64,000 nt of DNA from Dendrolimus kikuchii (GCA_019925095.2 CM034391.1:26339051-26403050), one strand, 5' to 3'. Positions 53,484-62,938 are shown, counted from the stretch's first letter. The notes: generated by a model not told the origin, from the sequence alone. Numbers and translations: made by a program.

Positions 53484-56400
53484 ATGAGCCGAACAATAAG
53501 AAATAAGGTTACCACGGCGGGTTTTGACTCCACAATTAAAGTGGACTTTTGCAACATAAGAGGTATTCACGCCAATATCAATGCCGTCCATCACCACCTC
53601 GAGACGGCAAAGCCGGCCTTATTATTTTTGACGGAGACACAGATTTCTACTCCGGTCGACACATCATACCTTCACTACCCCGGTTACAATCTGGAACACT
53701 TGTTTCTGTCAAAAGCCGGGGTCTGTGTATACGTCCGGGAAGATATCTGCTGTCGCCGTCTCCACGGCCTTGAAGATAGGGACCTTTCCATCTTGTGGGT
53801 ACGCATAGATTTTGGTGGTTCCACTCGGATCTATGCGTGCTTATACCGGTCCCATGGTAGGGAATGCGCAAGGACTGAAACAGCTCGCTTTTTTGAACAC
53901 GTTCATGAGGGAACCGACAGAGTTTTCAGGCAGTACCCTTCGGCAGAGGTAGTCATACTCGGGGACTTTAATGCTCATCACGCTGAGTGGTTGGGTTCCC
54001 CGAGAACTGATCTGCCAGGGACTACTGCCTATGATTTTGCTCTCGCCCATGGATTCACTCAGGTGATCACGGGATTTACCCGAATACCGGATAGAGTGGA
54101 TCATGAGCCCTCCTTGCTAGATCTTCTGCTGACCACACACCCGGAGAATTACCAGATCTCGATCAGTGCTCCACTGGGAACCTCTGATCATTGTCTGGTA
54201 TCTTCGGTGGTGCCCCTTCCTATTGCCGATCGGACTCGTCCCGCTGGACGACGGAAGGTGTGGCGATACAGGTCAGCAGATTGGGATGGACTGCGTGAAT
54301 TCTATGCATCCTACCCATGGAGGCAGCTATGTTTCTCGTCAGAAGATCCTGATGCATGCGCAGACTCGATCGCCGATGTGGTACTGCAGGGAATGGAATG
54401 TTTCATTCCAAACTCTAAGGTACCCATTGGTGGTACGAGCAAACCATGGTTCGATAAGTCCTGTGCTGAGGCTGTAAAGCTAAAGCAACAGGCTTATCGA
54501 GCCTGGACTGGAGCGCGGGCTCGTCAGGATCCAAGTTCCTCTGACCTGAAAAAGAGATACAATGCTGCCTCCAGGTCCCTAAAAAAGCAGCTTGTGAGAG
54601 CAAAATTCATTCATATCGGCAGAATTGGTGAGCGCCTCTCTAGCTACCCTTCTGGGACTAGAGCTTTTTGGGCCCTCGCCAAAGCTGTCGAAGGAAACTT
54701 CTGTCGGGCATCTCTTCCACCTCTGCGCACAGTGGACGACCGTCTGGCACACGCCGCCAAAGACAAAGCCGATCTTCTGGGTGAAATCTTTGCGGCCAAT
54801 TCGACTCTTGACGACGGGGGAGAAACTCCACCTACAATCCCAGAGTGTGAGTATAGAATGCCGGAGGTGCGCTTTACACAAAAAGCAGTCCGATGTGCTC
54901 TCCGCTCCCTCGACGTCAAGAAGTCTTCTGGCCCTGATGGCATTCCTGCCATTGTGCTGCAGACGTGTTCAGCTGAGCTGTCTCCAGTCCTTGCCCGACT
55001 TTTCACTCTCTCTTATCACAAGGGTTGTGTCCCCGCTTCGTGGAAGATTGCCCATGTGCACCCTGTCCCCAAAAAAGGGGACCGCACAGACCCGTCGAAT
55101 TATAGGCCTATAGCAATAACCTCTTTGCTCTCAAAGGTGATGGAGCGTATTATCAACGCGCAGCTTCTGGGTTACCTCGAAGATTCCCAGCTACTAAATG
55201 ACCGGCAATACGGCTTCCGCCATGGTCGCTCAGCTGGGGATCTCTTGGTTTACCTAACCCACCGTTGGGCTGAAGCCATTGAGAGCAAAGGGGAAGCACT
55301 GGCAGTTAGTCTAGATATTGCTAAGGCCTTCGACCGGGTCTGGCACAAGGCTCTTCTATCGAAGCTGCCATCATATGGGATACCTGAGGGACTTTGTACC
55401 TGGCTATCCAGCTTTCTTGATGGGCGCAGCATTCAAGTCGTTGTCGATGGTTGCTGCTCAAGTATCAAGCCCATCAACGCTGGTGTGCCCCAGGGTTGTG
55501 TGCTATCGCCAACGTTGTTCATCTTGCATATCAATGATATGTTGTCTAATCACAACATTCATTGCTATGCGGATGACAGCACTGGCGATGCGCAGTACTC
55601 TGGTCGTGCAAACGTCCCTCGATCATTTGTGGAGGAAAGTCGGGTTAGACTTGTGTCTGAAGTAGAACATTCCTTACAGAGAGTCTCTGAATGGGGGAGA
55701 CAAAACCTTGTCCATTTCAACCCCAAGAAGACACAGGTCTGCGTATTCTCTGCCAAAAAAACTCCATTCGAGCAAGCGCTTGAGTTCCAAGGAACTCCCC
55801 TTACCACCTCCAAAAGTATTGGGATCCTCGGTATCAACATCACGAACGATGTACAGTTCAGGGGCCATCTTGAAGGCAAGGCAAAACTTGCCTCCAAGAA
55901 GCTGGGAGTGCTAAACCGGTCCAAGCAGTACTTCACATCGCGGCAACGCCTTGTGCTTTATAAAGCCCAGGTGAGGCCGCATATGGAGTACTGCTCACAC
56001 CTTTGGGCTGGAGCACCTGCTTACCAACTTAATCCCCTGGACAGTATTCAACGTCGAGCCCTTCGCGTTGTTGATGATCCCATACTCACAGACGGTTTAG
56101 ATACGCTTGGCCTTAGGAGAGACTTTGCTTCTCTCTGCGTATTCTACCGACTGTATAACGGGGAATGTTCCGAAGAACTGTTTAGAATGGTGCCTTCGTC
56201 CTCCTTCTACCATCGCACCGCTCGCCATCGATTGGGAGTTCACCCCCACTTCCTTGAGCCGCTTCGCTCATGTACGCAACGGTTCTGTAGAACGTTTCTC
56301 TCGCGTACCGTGGGGATTTGGAATGAGCTCCCGGCCGAGGTTTTCCCACAGCGCTACGATATGGAGTTCTTCAAAAAGGGTGTCATAAAATTTCTTCGAG

Positions 56401-56558
56401 GCCGGCAGCGCGTTTGCGACATCTCTGATGTGCAAATAGGCGACGGTAACCGCTTTCCACCAGGTGGGCCGTTAGCCTGTTTGCTGTACTCCAGCTATAA
56501 AAAAAAAAAGGGGGCTTGCGTGGGGCCATGGGAAGGCCAACACGTAGAGGCCCCTTGA
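53484..56558 (+). CDS. LINE-V endonuclease-reverse transcriptase
   Basis: Replication protein of a non-LTR retrotransposon: it nicks target DNA and copies the element RNA from the nick. Residues 18-245 are an APE-type endonuclease: catalytic E51 in LFLTETQIS, GDFNAHH at 160-166, SDHCLV at 234-239. The RT follows at about 475-770: SSGPDGIP, NYRPIAITSLLSKVMERIIN, YGFRHGRSAGD, LDIAKAFDRVWHKAL, GVPQGCVLSPTLF and catalytic YADD at 695-698. The thumb (MEYCSHLWAG) and W-N-E-L-P follow. All catalytic residues are present and no stop interrupts about 1,000 codons, so it may be active or very recent. I chose the ATG at 53484 because it precedes the endonuclease by 17 codons. The frame has no stop before the poly(A) run; it reads SSYKKKK and ends in flanking DNA at 56556-56558. 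The clade is unsure: Ingi/Vingi-, CR1- or jockey-like. RNase H is absent. Confidence 0.92.
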   Translation: MSRTIRNKVTTAGFDSTIKVDFCNIRGIHANINAVHHHLETAKPALLFLTETQISTPVDTSYLHYPGYNLEHLFLSKAGVCVYVREDICCRRLHGLEDRDLSILWVRIDFGGSTRIYACLYRSHGRECARTETARFFEHVHEGTDRVFRQYPSAEVVILGDFNAHHAEWLGSPRTDLPGTTAYDFALAHGFTQVITGFTRIPDRVDHEPSLLDLLLTTHPENYQISISAPLGTSDHCLVSSVVPLPIADRTRPAGRRKVWRYRSADWDGLREFYASYPWRQLCFSSEDPDACADSIADVVLQGMECFIPNSKVPIGGTSKPWFDKSCAEAVKLKQQAYRAWTGARARQDPSSSDLKKRYNAASRSLKKQLVRAKFIHIGRIGERLSSYPSGTRAFWALAKAVEGNFCRASLPPLRTVDDRLAHAAKDKADLLGEIFAANSTLDDGGETPPTIPECEYRMPEVRFTQKAVRCALRSLDVKKSSGPDGIPAIVLQTCSAELSPVLARLFTLSYHKGCVPASWKIAHVHPVPKKGDRTDPSNYRPIAITSLLSKVMERIINAQLLGYLEDSQLLNDRQYGFRHGRSAGDLLVYLTHRWAEAIESKGEALAVSLDIAKAFDRVWHKALLSKLPSYGIPEGLCTWLSSFLDGRSIQVVVDGCCSSIKPINAGVPQGCVLSPTLFILHINDMLSNHNIHCYADDSTGDAQYSGRANVPRSFVEESRVRLVSEVEHSLQRVSEWGRQNLVHFNPKKTQVCVFSAKKTPFEQALEFQGTPLTTSKSIGILGINITNDVQFRGHLEGKAKLASKKLGVLNRSKQYFTSRQRLVLYKAQVRPHMEYCSHLWAGAPAYQLNPLDSIQRRALRVVDDPILTDGLDTLGLRRDFASLCVFYRLYNGECSEELFRMVPSSSFYHRTARHRLGVHPHFLEPLRSCTQRFCRTFLSRTVGIWNELPAEVFPQRYDMEFFKKGVIKFLRGRQRVCDISDVQIGDGNRFPPGGPLACLLYSSYKKKKGACVGPWEGQHVEAP
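56397..56509 (+). other. LINE-V 3' end shared with SINE-V
   Basis: ggcagcgcgtttgcgacatc to tactccagctataaaaa aligns with the last 110 nt of SINE-V (gcagcgcatttgtagcacct to aactcctgcaataaaaa). In LINE-V the same bases are still coding. It lacks six bases (gtccat) present in SINE-V. The shared end is expected to be the RT recognition site. Confidence 0.8.
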
Positions 56559-57085
56559 CAAATTTAATGTAAATGTGGCGTGACTCTGACCGGCGATTAT
56601 CCCTGTCTACACCATATAGTAATGCACCCAAGGACAAGCCCCGGCCAGTGTAGGACTATTGTGGGAAGTGAGGACAAAAAGTACCGGGCTATTGTGGTGA
56701 ACTGCTAATGGTACTAGGGGTCTGGGAATATGGGGACTATGGCGTCTGCCCGTCGCAATGTTCAGGGAACATGGAAAAATGGGCAGACGGTGACTCGCCA
56801 CCCCCTGCATGGGTCCCAAAAATGCCATAAAGACAGGGGCAACATGGGTGTGAGTGGCTAAGGGGTGTCGAGAGGTGGGCTGCAGGTTCACCGAAGCTAC
56901 TTCCGACGTTAGACCATTTATCACTTCCACTCCTGGAGCTTGAGTCTTAGCTCTAGCGATCTCCACTCCGTGCCGGCTGGCTAAGGCAAGCACGGAGGCG
57001 GGGGCCTTGCCTTGGCCCCCGGAGTCAGGTACGAGGTGTCGCTACTCACCTAAGGCTTCGCCACAAAGCCCCCCTGCGGGTTTAT
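56511..57085 (+). mobile_element. (TTA)n-tailed repeat, right inverted copy
   Basis: Longest copy of this family: ggggcttgcgtggggccatg to aaagcccccctgcgggttta then (TTA)n. No ORF in its sense direction; the 128-codon minus frame is a shadow. It abuts the LINE-V poly(A) directly. The 3'-terminal simple repeat is typical of LINE 3'UTRs of the I/RTE type. Confidence 0.7.
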
Positions 57086-57711
57086 TATTATTATTATTAA
57101 TATCTCTACGGACTCGAGTTCCGTACCCTTTTTTACTACTTAATTTCTATGAAAAATTTGAGACTCCATACACGCTTATTGTTTATTTTTGTTAGTGTAT
57201 GTGACATTATATGTAGTAATTTTTATGTTTTGGTGTACCTTAAGAATAACTTATTATATTAATTTATTCTAGTTTTAATACTAAACTTATACTAATGTAG
57301 AGTGTATCTGTTACAGGCTGGTGTTGTGAGGAAGTGCGTGTGCAGTGTTGGCCTTATATCTATACTTATATATAGTCTTATATAGTGCCATGTGTGTTGT
57401 TTTTATTATTTTCTGTGCCTGGGTTATTAATATTTAGGCTCGTTGTGTGTCTTGGTTTGTTTGTGGAGTGTGCGTGTAATGCAATGCGATGGTAGTGCGC
57501 GTAGGTTTAAGTATGTGTATAAGTTTTATTGTTAGTTATGTGTTTGTGACTTTGTGACACACATGGCATTGATTTTGCCAATTTCGATAATTTAGAATGA
57601 ACAGGCAGGTTTTATGCATGTTTGAAAATTATTTCAACAGTTCGGGTTGTTAATGTCAAACACTTACTGTCAAACTTTTCTTTTATTTCAGTGTGACCTC
57701 GTTCAAGGCAC
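57086..57711. other. Unassigned, GT-rich in part
   Basis: 57310-57560 is rich in TGTG on the plus strand. 57558-57590 shares gcattgattttgccaat with 1075 kb-scale position 1083 in this window. No gene. Confidence 0.25.
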
Positions 57712-57845
57712 TATTCTGCATTACGTTTGGCTTTGTTGTGTTCGGTTATATTTGTACCTGTGTTATATATGCATGTTTGTATAGTTCTAATAAACTCTTT
57801 AATAATTCCAACGGCATTTTAATTCGAGACCTGCAACTCGTAACA
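57712..57845 (+). mobile_element. LTR1 3' fragment, sense strand
   Basis: gcattacgtttggctttgtt to gcaactcgtaaca, with aataaa at about 57790. Opposite in orientation to the four larger LTR1 copies. Confidence 0.65.
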
Positions 57846-57959
57846 ATACCATACCCTTTGTCTACATCAGCGCCATTGTGGATGGTTTTTGAACTGTTAT
57901 TTACAGCTTACAACTAGACAATTCTTCAGAATGGAAAGAAATAAAATTGTTTTAGTATC

Positions 57960-58100
57960 ACCTGAACCAAGTGTCAATGTAGACGCCGGCTCTCTCCGAC
58001 GCATTCTCCTAATTAGGTGAATGCAGGGTCGTAAGTTTGCTTCGAAAGCGCCAGAGGTTTCTACTGCCGTACATATTGTATCAGATGTACTGCAGGCTCG
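57960..58100 (-). other. Candidate non-repeat coding exon
   Basis: On the minus strand, codons for TICTAVETSGAFEANLRPCI then HLIRRMRRREPASTLTLGSG have balanced composition, unlike the AT-rich surroundings. They are bounded by a plausible acceptor (gcctgcag, about 58097) and donor (ggttcag then gtgata, about 57967). It is not repeated in this window and matches no mobile element I know. It could be a host exon or chance. No function is proposed. Confidence 0.25.
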
Positions 58101-58308
58101 GTTCAAGAAGTAATTTGTTAAGAGGTAAGTCGTTGGTGATATTTTTGAATTGTGCTCTCTTTTTATGTGTATTGTCAAATTGACATTTTTTTTTTTTTGG
58201 AAGTCAAAAATGACATTTTCCATAAGAGAACACCCGAAAATTACATCAATTTGTACAAATATTGTAAACAAAACACACACTTCAAATCTGTTTAGTAGTT
58301 TTTACGTT

Positions 58309-58624
58309 TTTTTTTTATTGCAGAAGTTCAACAGACACGGCAGGCAGACGGCCCACTTGATGGAAAGCGATTACCATCTCCTATGTACATTTGCAACACC
58401 AAAAGTGCTACAAATGCGTTGCTGCACTCTTAAGGGAGACTGGAACCTGGTCACTAATGCCGGAACACAAATCAGGGTTGTTATGGCGTCATATCTTAGA
58501 CCAGGGGTGGTAGCCATCCAGTCGGGCAAATGCCCTACCACCTGGCTGTGGGTTGTTAAGTCGCCTCTTACGATAGGCCGCCCGGCCGCAGGAAATTGTA
58601 TTCTTTCTCTGTTCCTGCACGGAT
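58309..58624 (-). mobile_element. SINE-V, full-length copy
   Basis: Complete, with an insertion of cggcagg near 58340. Confidence 0.9.
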
Positions 58625-58679
58625 AAGAAGGCATTGTATTTGGCAACAATATTATACTTTTTTATTTATTTACATCAAA

Positions 58680-58864
58680 CACCTAGTTAAAAGTAACAAG
58701 CTTTATCGAGACATAGCCAAACGTCTAGTGCATGTCTCACGTGACCAAAATACTGGTTTATACCTCGGGCAACGCATTAGTGTTGCCATTCAGCGAGGCA
58801 ATGTGGCCAGTCTTTTGGGCACGTTTCCGACTGACAGCGGTCTGGCATTAGATTTTATAGTTTA
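58680..58864 (+). pseudogene. Unidentified mobile-element ORF end
   Basis: The frame NKLYRDIAKRLVHVSRDQNT, then LGQRISVAIQRGNVASLLGT, FPTDSGLALDFIV and a stop. It shares the GN...GTFPT-[ND]-S ending with 3052-3234. I recognise the ending as one that recurs near the C-terminus of insect repeat proteins but cannot assign the family. About 60 codons remain and the upstream boundary is a SINE-V. A (TTTA)-rich stretch after the stop adjoins the RTE-A target duplication at 58882. Confidence 0.35.
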
Positions 58865-58894
58865 ATTTTAGTTTGTATATATTGTTTATTTTTA

Positions 58895-59233
58895 CATACA
58901 TAACTTCACGCCAGTTCCCTTGCGGGGTAGGCACGAACAACAGAGCGCCATTCAGGCTTATTCTTACACACCTCACTTGCCTCTTTGACATTCATAACTC
59001 TAGTCATGCAAGCTCGTCTGTTCTTAAGGCTCCTGACATCACCTTCTGCTAGTACACGATCAATTTGATCATGGAAGGTGTGTCGTGGCCTTCCACGACT
59101 TCTGCATCCATCCACTTTTACATTGTATATCTGTTTAGTCATTCTTTCATCATGCATTCTTTCCACATGCCCGAACCACCGGAGCATTCCTTTCCTTACC
59201 TTCACCCCGACACTCTCTTTCAGACCAACTCTC
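58895..59233 (-). mobile_element. RTE-A 3' end
   Basis: ttgtttattttta at 58882-58894 and 59234-59246 is an exact 13-bp target duplication around a 339-bp 5'-truncated copy. It is open on the minus strand from [17 protein letters not shown] to AYPARELA. Confidence 0.9.
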
Positions 59234-59334
59234 TTGTTTATTTTTAATTTAATTTATTGTATCATTAAGTTTATTTATAACTTGGTTTATACTTTTTTTT
59301 AATAATTGTGAATATTAAATCAATGAATATTAAG

Positions 59335-59500
59335 TAATAATAATAACGACAGACACACATACATATTATATATCCCCAAATTAAGCAAGTTACGCTTGTG
59401 TTGTGTGCAGACACCCAGACTGTAGTAAATGACGGAGAAAGTTTCCCAAATTTACCATGTCAGGAATCGAACCAGAAACCTCTGCGTTGCAACGAGGAAG
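59335..59500 (-). mobile_element. tSINE1, 5'-truncated
   Basis: taataataataacgacagac then the body to gtcaggaatcgaaccagaaa (B-box region). The A-box part is missing. Confidence 0.75.
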
Positions 59501-59505
59501 GCTAG

Positions 59506-59817
59506 TATAATATAAATAATATCAGCCCATAAATGTCCCACTGCTGGGCTCGGGCCTCCCATTATAGGGGGGAGGGGAACGAACAGTATACCCGCCACGC
59601 TTGTCCCAGGCGGCTTGGCAGGTTTGATACATCGGTGATCTCGACGTACAGTTTTCATCACGATGTTTTCCTTCACCGTTGTTAGTACGTGGTAAATGTA
59701 ACAATATGCACATTAGATCAGAAAACTAAGTGATGCATGCGTTCCGGCCAGGATCGAACCCGCGCCCTTTGAGCTTGGGACGCGTACGCTAGCCATTACG
59801 CTACCAAGTCGTAGTAT
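59506..59817 (-). mobile_element. tRNA-derived SINE (tSINE2), full copy
   Basis: In minus sense: ttggtagcgtaatggctagc (A box region), gggttcgatcctggcc (B box), body with cggtgaaggaaaacatcgtg, end ggcccgagcccagcagtggg. Unlike tSINE1 in head and body. Confidence 0.85.
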
Positions 59818-60090
59818 ACATACCAATAATTAAATCCTATTTACAAAAAAAAATCTTATTCATTTCACCCGGAATTTCCGTTCAAACATACGCAAATAAG
59901 GTACAGGAAGCTTGCGAAGAAAGGCGCCGTGAACCCGCCCCCCTTAGGCGATCGGTTCAGAAAGCGCCGGCTACTATGTCCATTGAAAACCGACTTGAAT
60001 GAGGACCTTTGTGTCTCGTACGTTCAATGACACGTGTTTTCACAGAGAGGGTAGTTTGGATTCAGATGCTATTTTGCTGGATTATGTTGC
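59818..60090. other. Unassigned stretch
   Basis: Nothing recognised. Confidence 0.2.
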
Positions 60091-60275
60091 TTTTTTTATT
60101 GCATGAGTTTAATAACCAGGCAGACGGTCCACTTGATGGAAAGCGGTTAACATCGCCTATAGACATTTGTAATGCTAAAAGTGCTATCAATAAGCTGCAG
60201 CTCTTTAAAGGGAGACTGGAACCTGGCCACTAATGCCGGAACACAGCTCAAGGTTGTTATGGCGGCATACTCTAG
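60091..60275 (-). mobile_element. SINE-V, diverged 5'-truncated copy
   Basis: ttattgcatgagtttaataa to atggcggcatactctag; one of the most diverged copies. Confidence 0.8.
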
Positions 60276-60453
60276 TGTGTATAGTATTCCAAATTCCTAA
60301 TCTGTTATATAATTATATATGTATGTATATTGTCATAGGTATAGTAGGGTGCCGCAAAAAAAAATTTCGAGCGAGTAATGCACTAGTAAATTATAAAAAA
60401 TTATGAGCGACCTTTTAAAATTCAAATTTAGAAGTGAAATTTTCAGAAACGTA

Positions 60454-61720
60454 ATAGGTTGGGGAAAAAAGGTCTTTTCGCATATAGTATGTATGAACTT
60501 GTAATAAGATCTCTTTAGCTATACCATTTGTATCTGGCTGGTTTTGGTATCATTAAAAAGTTTTAATTTTAAAGAAGATAATTCCAAATTCAAATTAGGA
60601 AAATGTGTGATTTTCATTTGTTTTTCTTATTGTTAAAATGAGTGAATCTAATGAAGAAATTCGATACATTTTAAAATTTAACTACAAAAAAGGTAAAAAT
60701 GCAACACAAGCCGCGAAAAAAATTTGTGATGTTTATGGACCTAAGCAGTATCCAGTATCCTAGTTTTCAATCCAGAAATTTTGATGTCAAAGATGCACGT
60801 CGCTCTGGTCGCCCTTTTACGGATAAAATTGATGCCATTTTTGAAAAAGTGGAGCAAGATCGGCATATTAGTAATTACGGTGTAGCTGGAGAACTGGGAA
60901 TTGACCACAAAATGGTTTTGGAGCATTTGAAAAAAGCTGGGTACACAAAAAAGCTCGATATTTGGGTGCCTCATGAGCTCACCGAAAGAAACCTAATGAA
61001 CCGTGTACTCATTTGTGATCCTTTATTACGACGTAATGAAACCGAACTATTTTCAAAGAATCTGATAACTGGTGATGAAAAGTGGATCATGTACGACAAG
61101 AACGTGCGAAAAAAATCGTGGTCAACGGCCGGTCAGGCTTCACAGACTGTGGCGAAACCCGGGTTAACTCGCAACAAGGTGATGTTGTGTGTATGGTGGG
61201 ATTGGAAGGGCATTATTCATTATGAGCTGTTACCGCCAGGCAGGACCATCGATTCTGAACTATACTGCGAACAACTGATGAGACTAAAGCAAAAAGTTGA
61301 GAGACAGCGGCCGGAATTAATCAACAGAAGGGGTGTGGTTTTTCACCATGATAACGCTAGACCTCACATATCTTTAGCCATTCAGCAAAAATTACGAGAG
61401 TTTGGCTGGAAAGTGTTAATTCATCCGCCGTATAGTCCTGTCCTTGCACCTTCAGATTTTCACCTGTTTCGGTCTCTGCAGAATTCTTTAGGCAGTGTCA
61501 GGTTAACATCACGAGAGGACTGCCAAAACTACTCGTCGCAGTTTTTTGATCAGAAGCCCCAAAATTTTGATAGCAATGGGATCCGGTCCCTACCTACAAG
61601 ATGGCAAAAACTTATCCAATAAAATGGCACCTACATACTTTAGTCAAATGTAAATAAACTTTATAAAAAAAACTTTTGAATTTTTATATAAAATGCGAAG
61701 AATCTTTTTCCCCAACCTAA
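60454..61720 (+). mobile_element. Mariner transposon, near complete
   Basis: 1267 bp, the normal mariner size. ITRs ATAGGTTGGGGAAAAAAGG and, at the right, CTTTTTCCCCAACCTAA, with TA on both sides (60452-60453 and 61721-61722). The first base of the left ITR (A, not T) is the same in the deleted copy at 42663-43785. Confidence 0.92.
60638..61622 (+). pseudogene. Mariner transposase, frameshifted near the N-terminus
   Basis: Cut-and-paste DDE/D transposase. The natural start is the ATG at 60638 (MSESNEEIRYILKFNYKKGK), which gives the first helix-turn-helix, but this frame stops at 60761. The rest is read in the next frame, from about 60760 to 61622: FDVKDARRSGRP linker, second DNA-binding region, WVPHEL at residues 89-94 of the long frame, then catalytic D126 (TGDEKWI), D218 (HHDNARPH) and D253 (APSDFHLF). 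The last two are 34 residues apart, the D,D34D signature of mariner. All three acids remain. YSPVLAPSD has V where D is usual, but that D is not catalytic. With the N-terminal frameshift a full protein is not made. The C-terminus differs from the 43.4-43.5 kb copy by a small indel after NSLGS. Confidence 0.9.
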
Positions 61721-61928
61721 TATTATATTTTGGTCTATGAAATTATACCGTAACGAGAAAAAAAAATTGAATAAAAAAACAGTTCTTGGCGATTTTTGAA
61801 ATCTTAACAAACTTGGAGCGACCTCTTACATTTTTTTATGAGCTGTCCTTTGGAGGGAGTTCTTAAAACATCAAAAACTAACACATCACTCGAGACTCAA
61901 AACAATTCGATTTTTTTGCGCCACCCTA

Positions 61929-62007
61929 GAATATATACGTGTATATATGTATATGTATATATGTGTGTATATATATGTGTGTGTATGTATGTATATATAT
62001 ATATATA
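61929..62007. repeat. TA/TG-rich microsatellite
   Basis: Alternating atatat, gtgtat and gtatgt units between the TIR element and a Helitron. Confidence 0.85.
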
Positions 62008-62215
62008 CTAGCTGTCCCGGCAGACGTTGTTCTGCCCTGAAGAAATAAAATTTAGAACCCGATTCCAGCGCCACCTACCGGATCCAAATGTAAGCTATCC
62101 TATCTTTCAAATCGGATCAAACTGCACACGGTGTGCAAATTTGATTAAAATCGGTCAAGTACTTTAGGAGTCCATCGCGGACAAACAACGTGACACGTAA
62201 TTTATATATATTAAG
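62008..62215 (-). mobile_element. Short non-autonomous Helitron
   Basis: In minus sense: TC start (tcttaatatatataaattac, then gtgtcacgttgtttgtcc) and 3' end acgtctgccgggacagctag followed by T. 208 bp. No ORF. Related to 38923-39346. Confidence 0.65.
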
Positions 62216-62727
62216 ATAGTTTTTGTACTTATATGCGCTGGGTACACTTATCATCATAGTCTCGATGTACAATAACGAGTTACCTATCAACCTACCTGCC
62301 TACCAAATTCTCATGGAACGTGTGTTCGAAACAAAGCAGCCAGAATTAAGTCTAAGAGAAATTAGACTTGTGTACAATTTTAAATTTAATTTCGTAAGAT
62401 AGTATAACTGAATGCTCCTACCCTGTCACCAAGGCTACGAAGATATAAATTTGAATATTTCACTTGGAAACACAAAGGTACGTAGTAAATGCGCTGGCGA
62501 ACACAAAGCTCTTAGGGTTTTTCAAAGGAGCGAAGTGCTTCCACAGACGGACGGCACTTCGGGAACTTGATTTATGGTCTGTGCCCGCGACGGATTTGTC
62601 AGTGCAGTGGAAGATATCCCTAAGGAACGGAAATGAGGAAATAAAATTGTGTTGAATTTTGTATTAGAACATTCTATATAATTTGTCGAAATCAAAAGGA
62701 TAAGTATGTTCAAGCGGGCATGGCACA
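62216..62727. other. Unassigned stretch
   Basis: A 63-codon frame at 62464-62655 and a minus frame over the same bases show no family feature. No repeat partner. Confidence 0.2.
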
Positions 62728-62938
62728 ATTGGCCTCTGTGGTTGAGCGGGCTAAGCCTTTGCCGGCGTAGCTCTGCAACGCAGAGGCTCCGGGTTCGATT
62801 CCTGGTATAATAAATTTCGGAAACGTACTTTACTATGGTCTGGGTGTCTGGGATCGGCCCCAGAAGTAGTACCTTGCATATTACCCATAACACAAGCGTA
62901 ACTTGCTTAATTTGGGGATTTGAAAAAAAAAAAATTAG
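62728..62938 (+). mobile_element. tSINE1 with an A-rich tail
   Basis: ggcctctgtggttgagcggg, gggttcgattcctgg and the full body. It ends atttggggatttg followed by 12 A, instead of the (ATT)n tail of the other copies. About 12 bp after aaacgt are missing. Confidence 0.85.

Larger units (their letters stand above)
52881..56509 (+). mobile_element. LINE-V, non-LTR retrotransposon, apparently full length
   Basis: It starts with the same bases as SINE-V (atccgtgcaggaacggag) and ends in the same 3' sequence plus a run of about 13 A. It has a 600-nt 5'UTR, a single ORF with endonuclease and RT, and no ORF1. Length about 3.63 kb. No target-site duplication is visible: the left flank is a short SINE tail piece and the right flank is the (TTA)n-tailed repeat. 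Confidence 0.85.
60345..61928 (+). mobile_element. AGGGTGGCGC TIR element carrying a mariner
   Basis: tagggtgccgcaaaaaaa at the left and tttttttgcgccaccctag at the right are terminal inverted repeats. Outer parts 60345-60453 and 61721-61928 together match the uninterrupted copy at 47960-48290. About 320 bp without the mariner. No ORF of its own. Confidence 0.75.

Noticed and set aside
54166..55113. Additional open frames of 100-160 codons on both strands inside 53.5-56.5 kb
   Set aside because: Shadows of the GC-richer LINE-V coding frame.
59750..59817. tRNA gene on the minus strand
   Set aside because: Same reasoning: it is the head of tSINE2.
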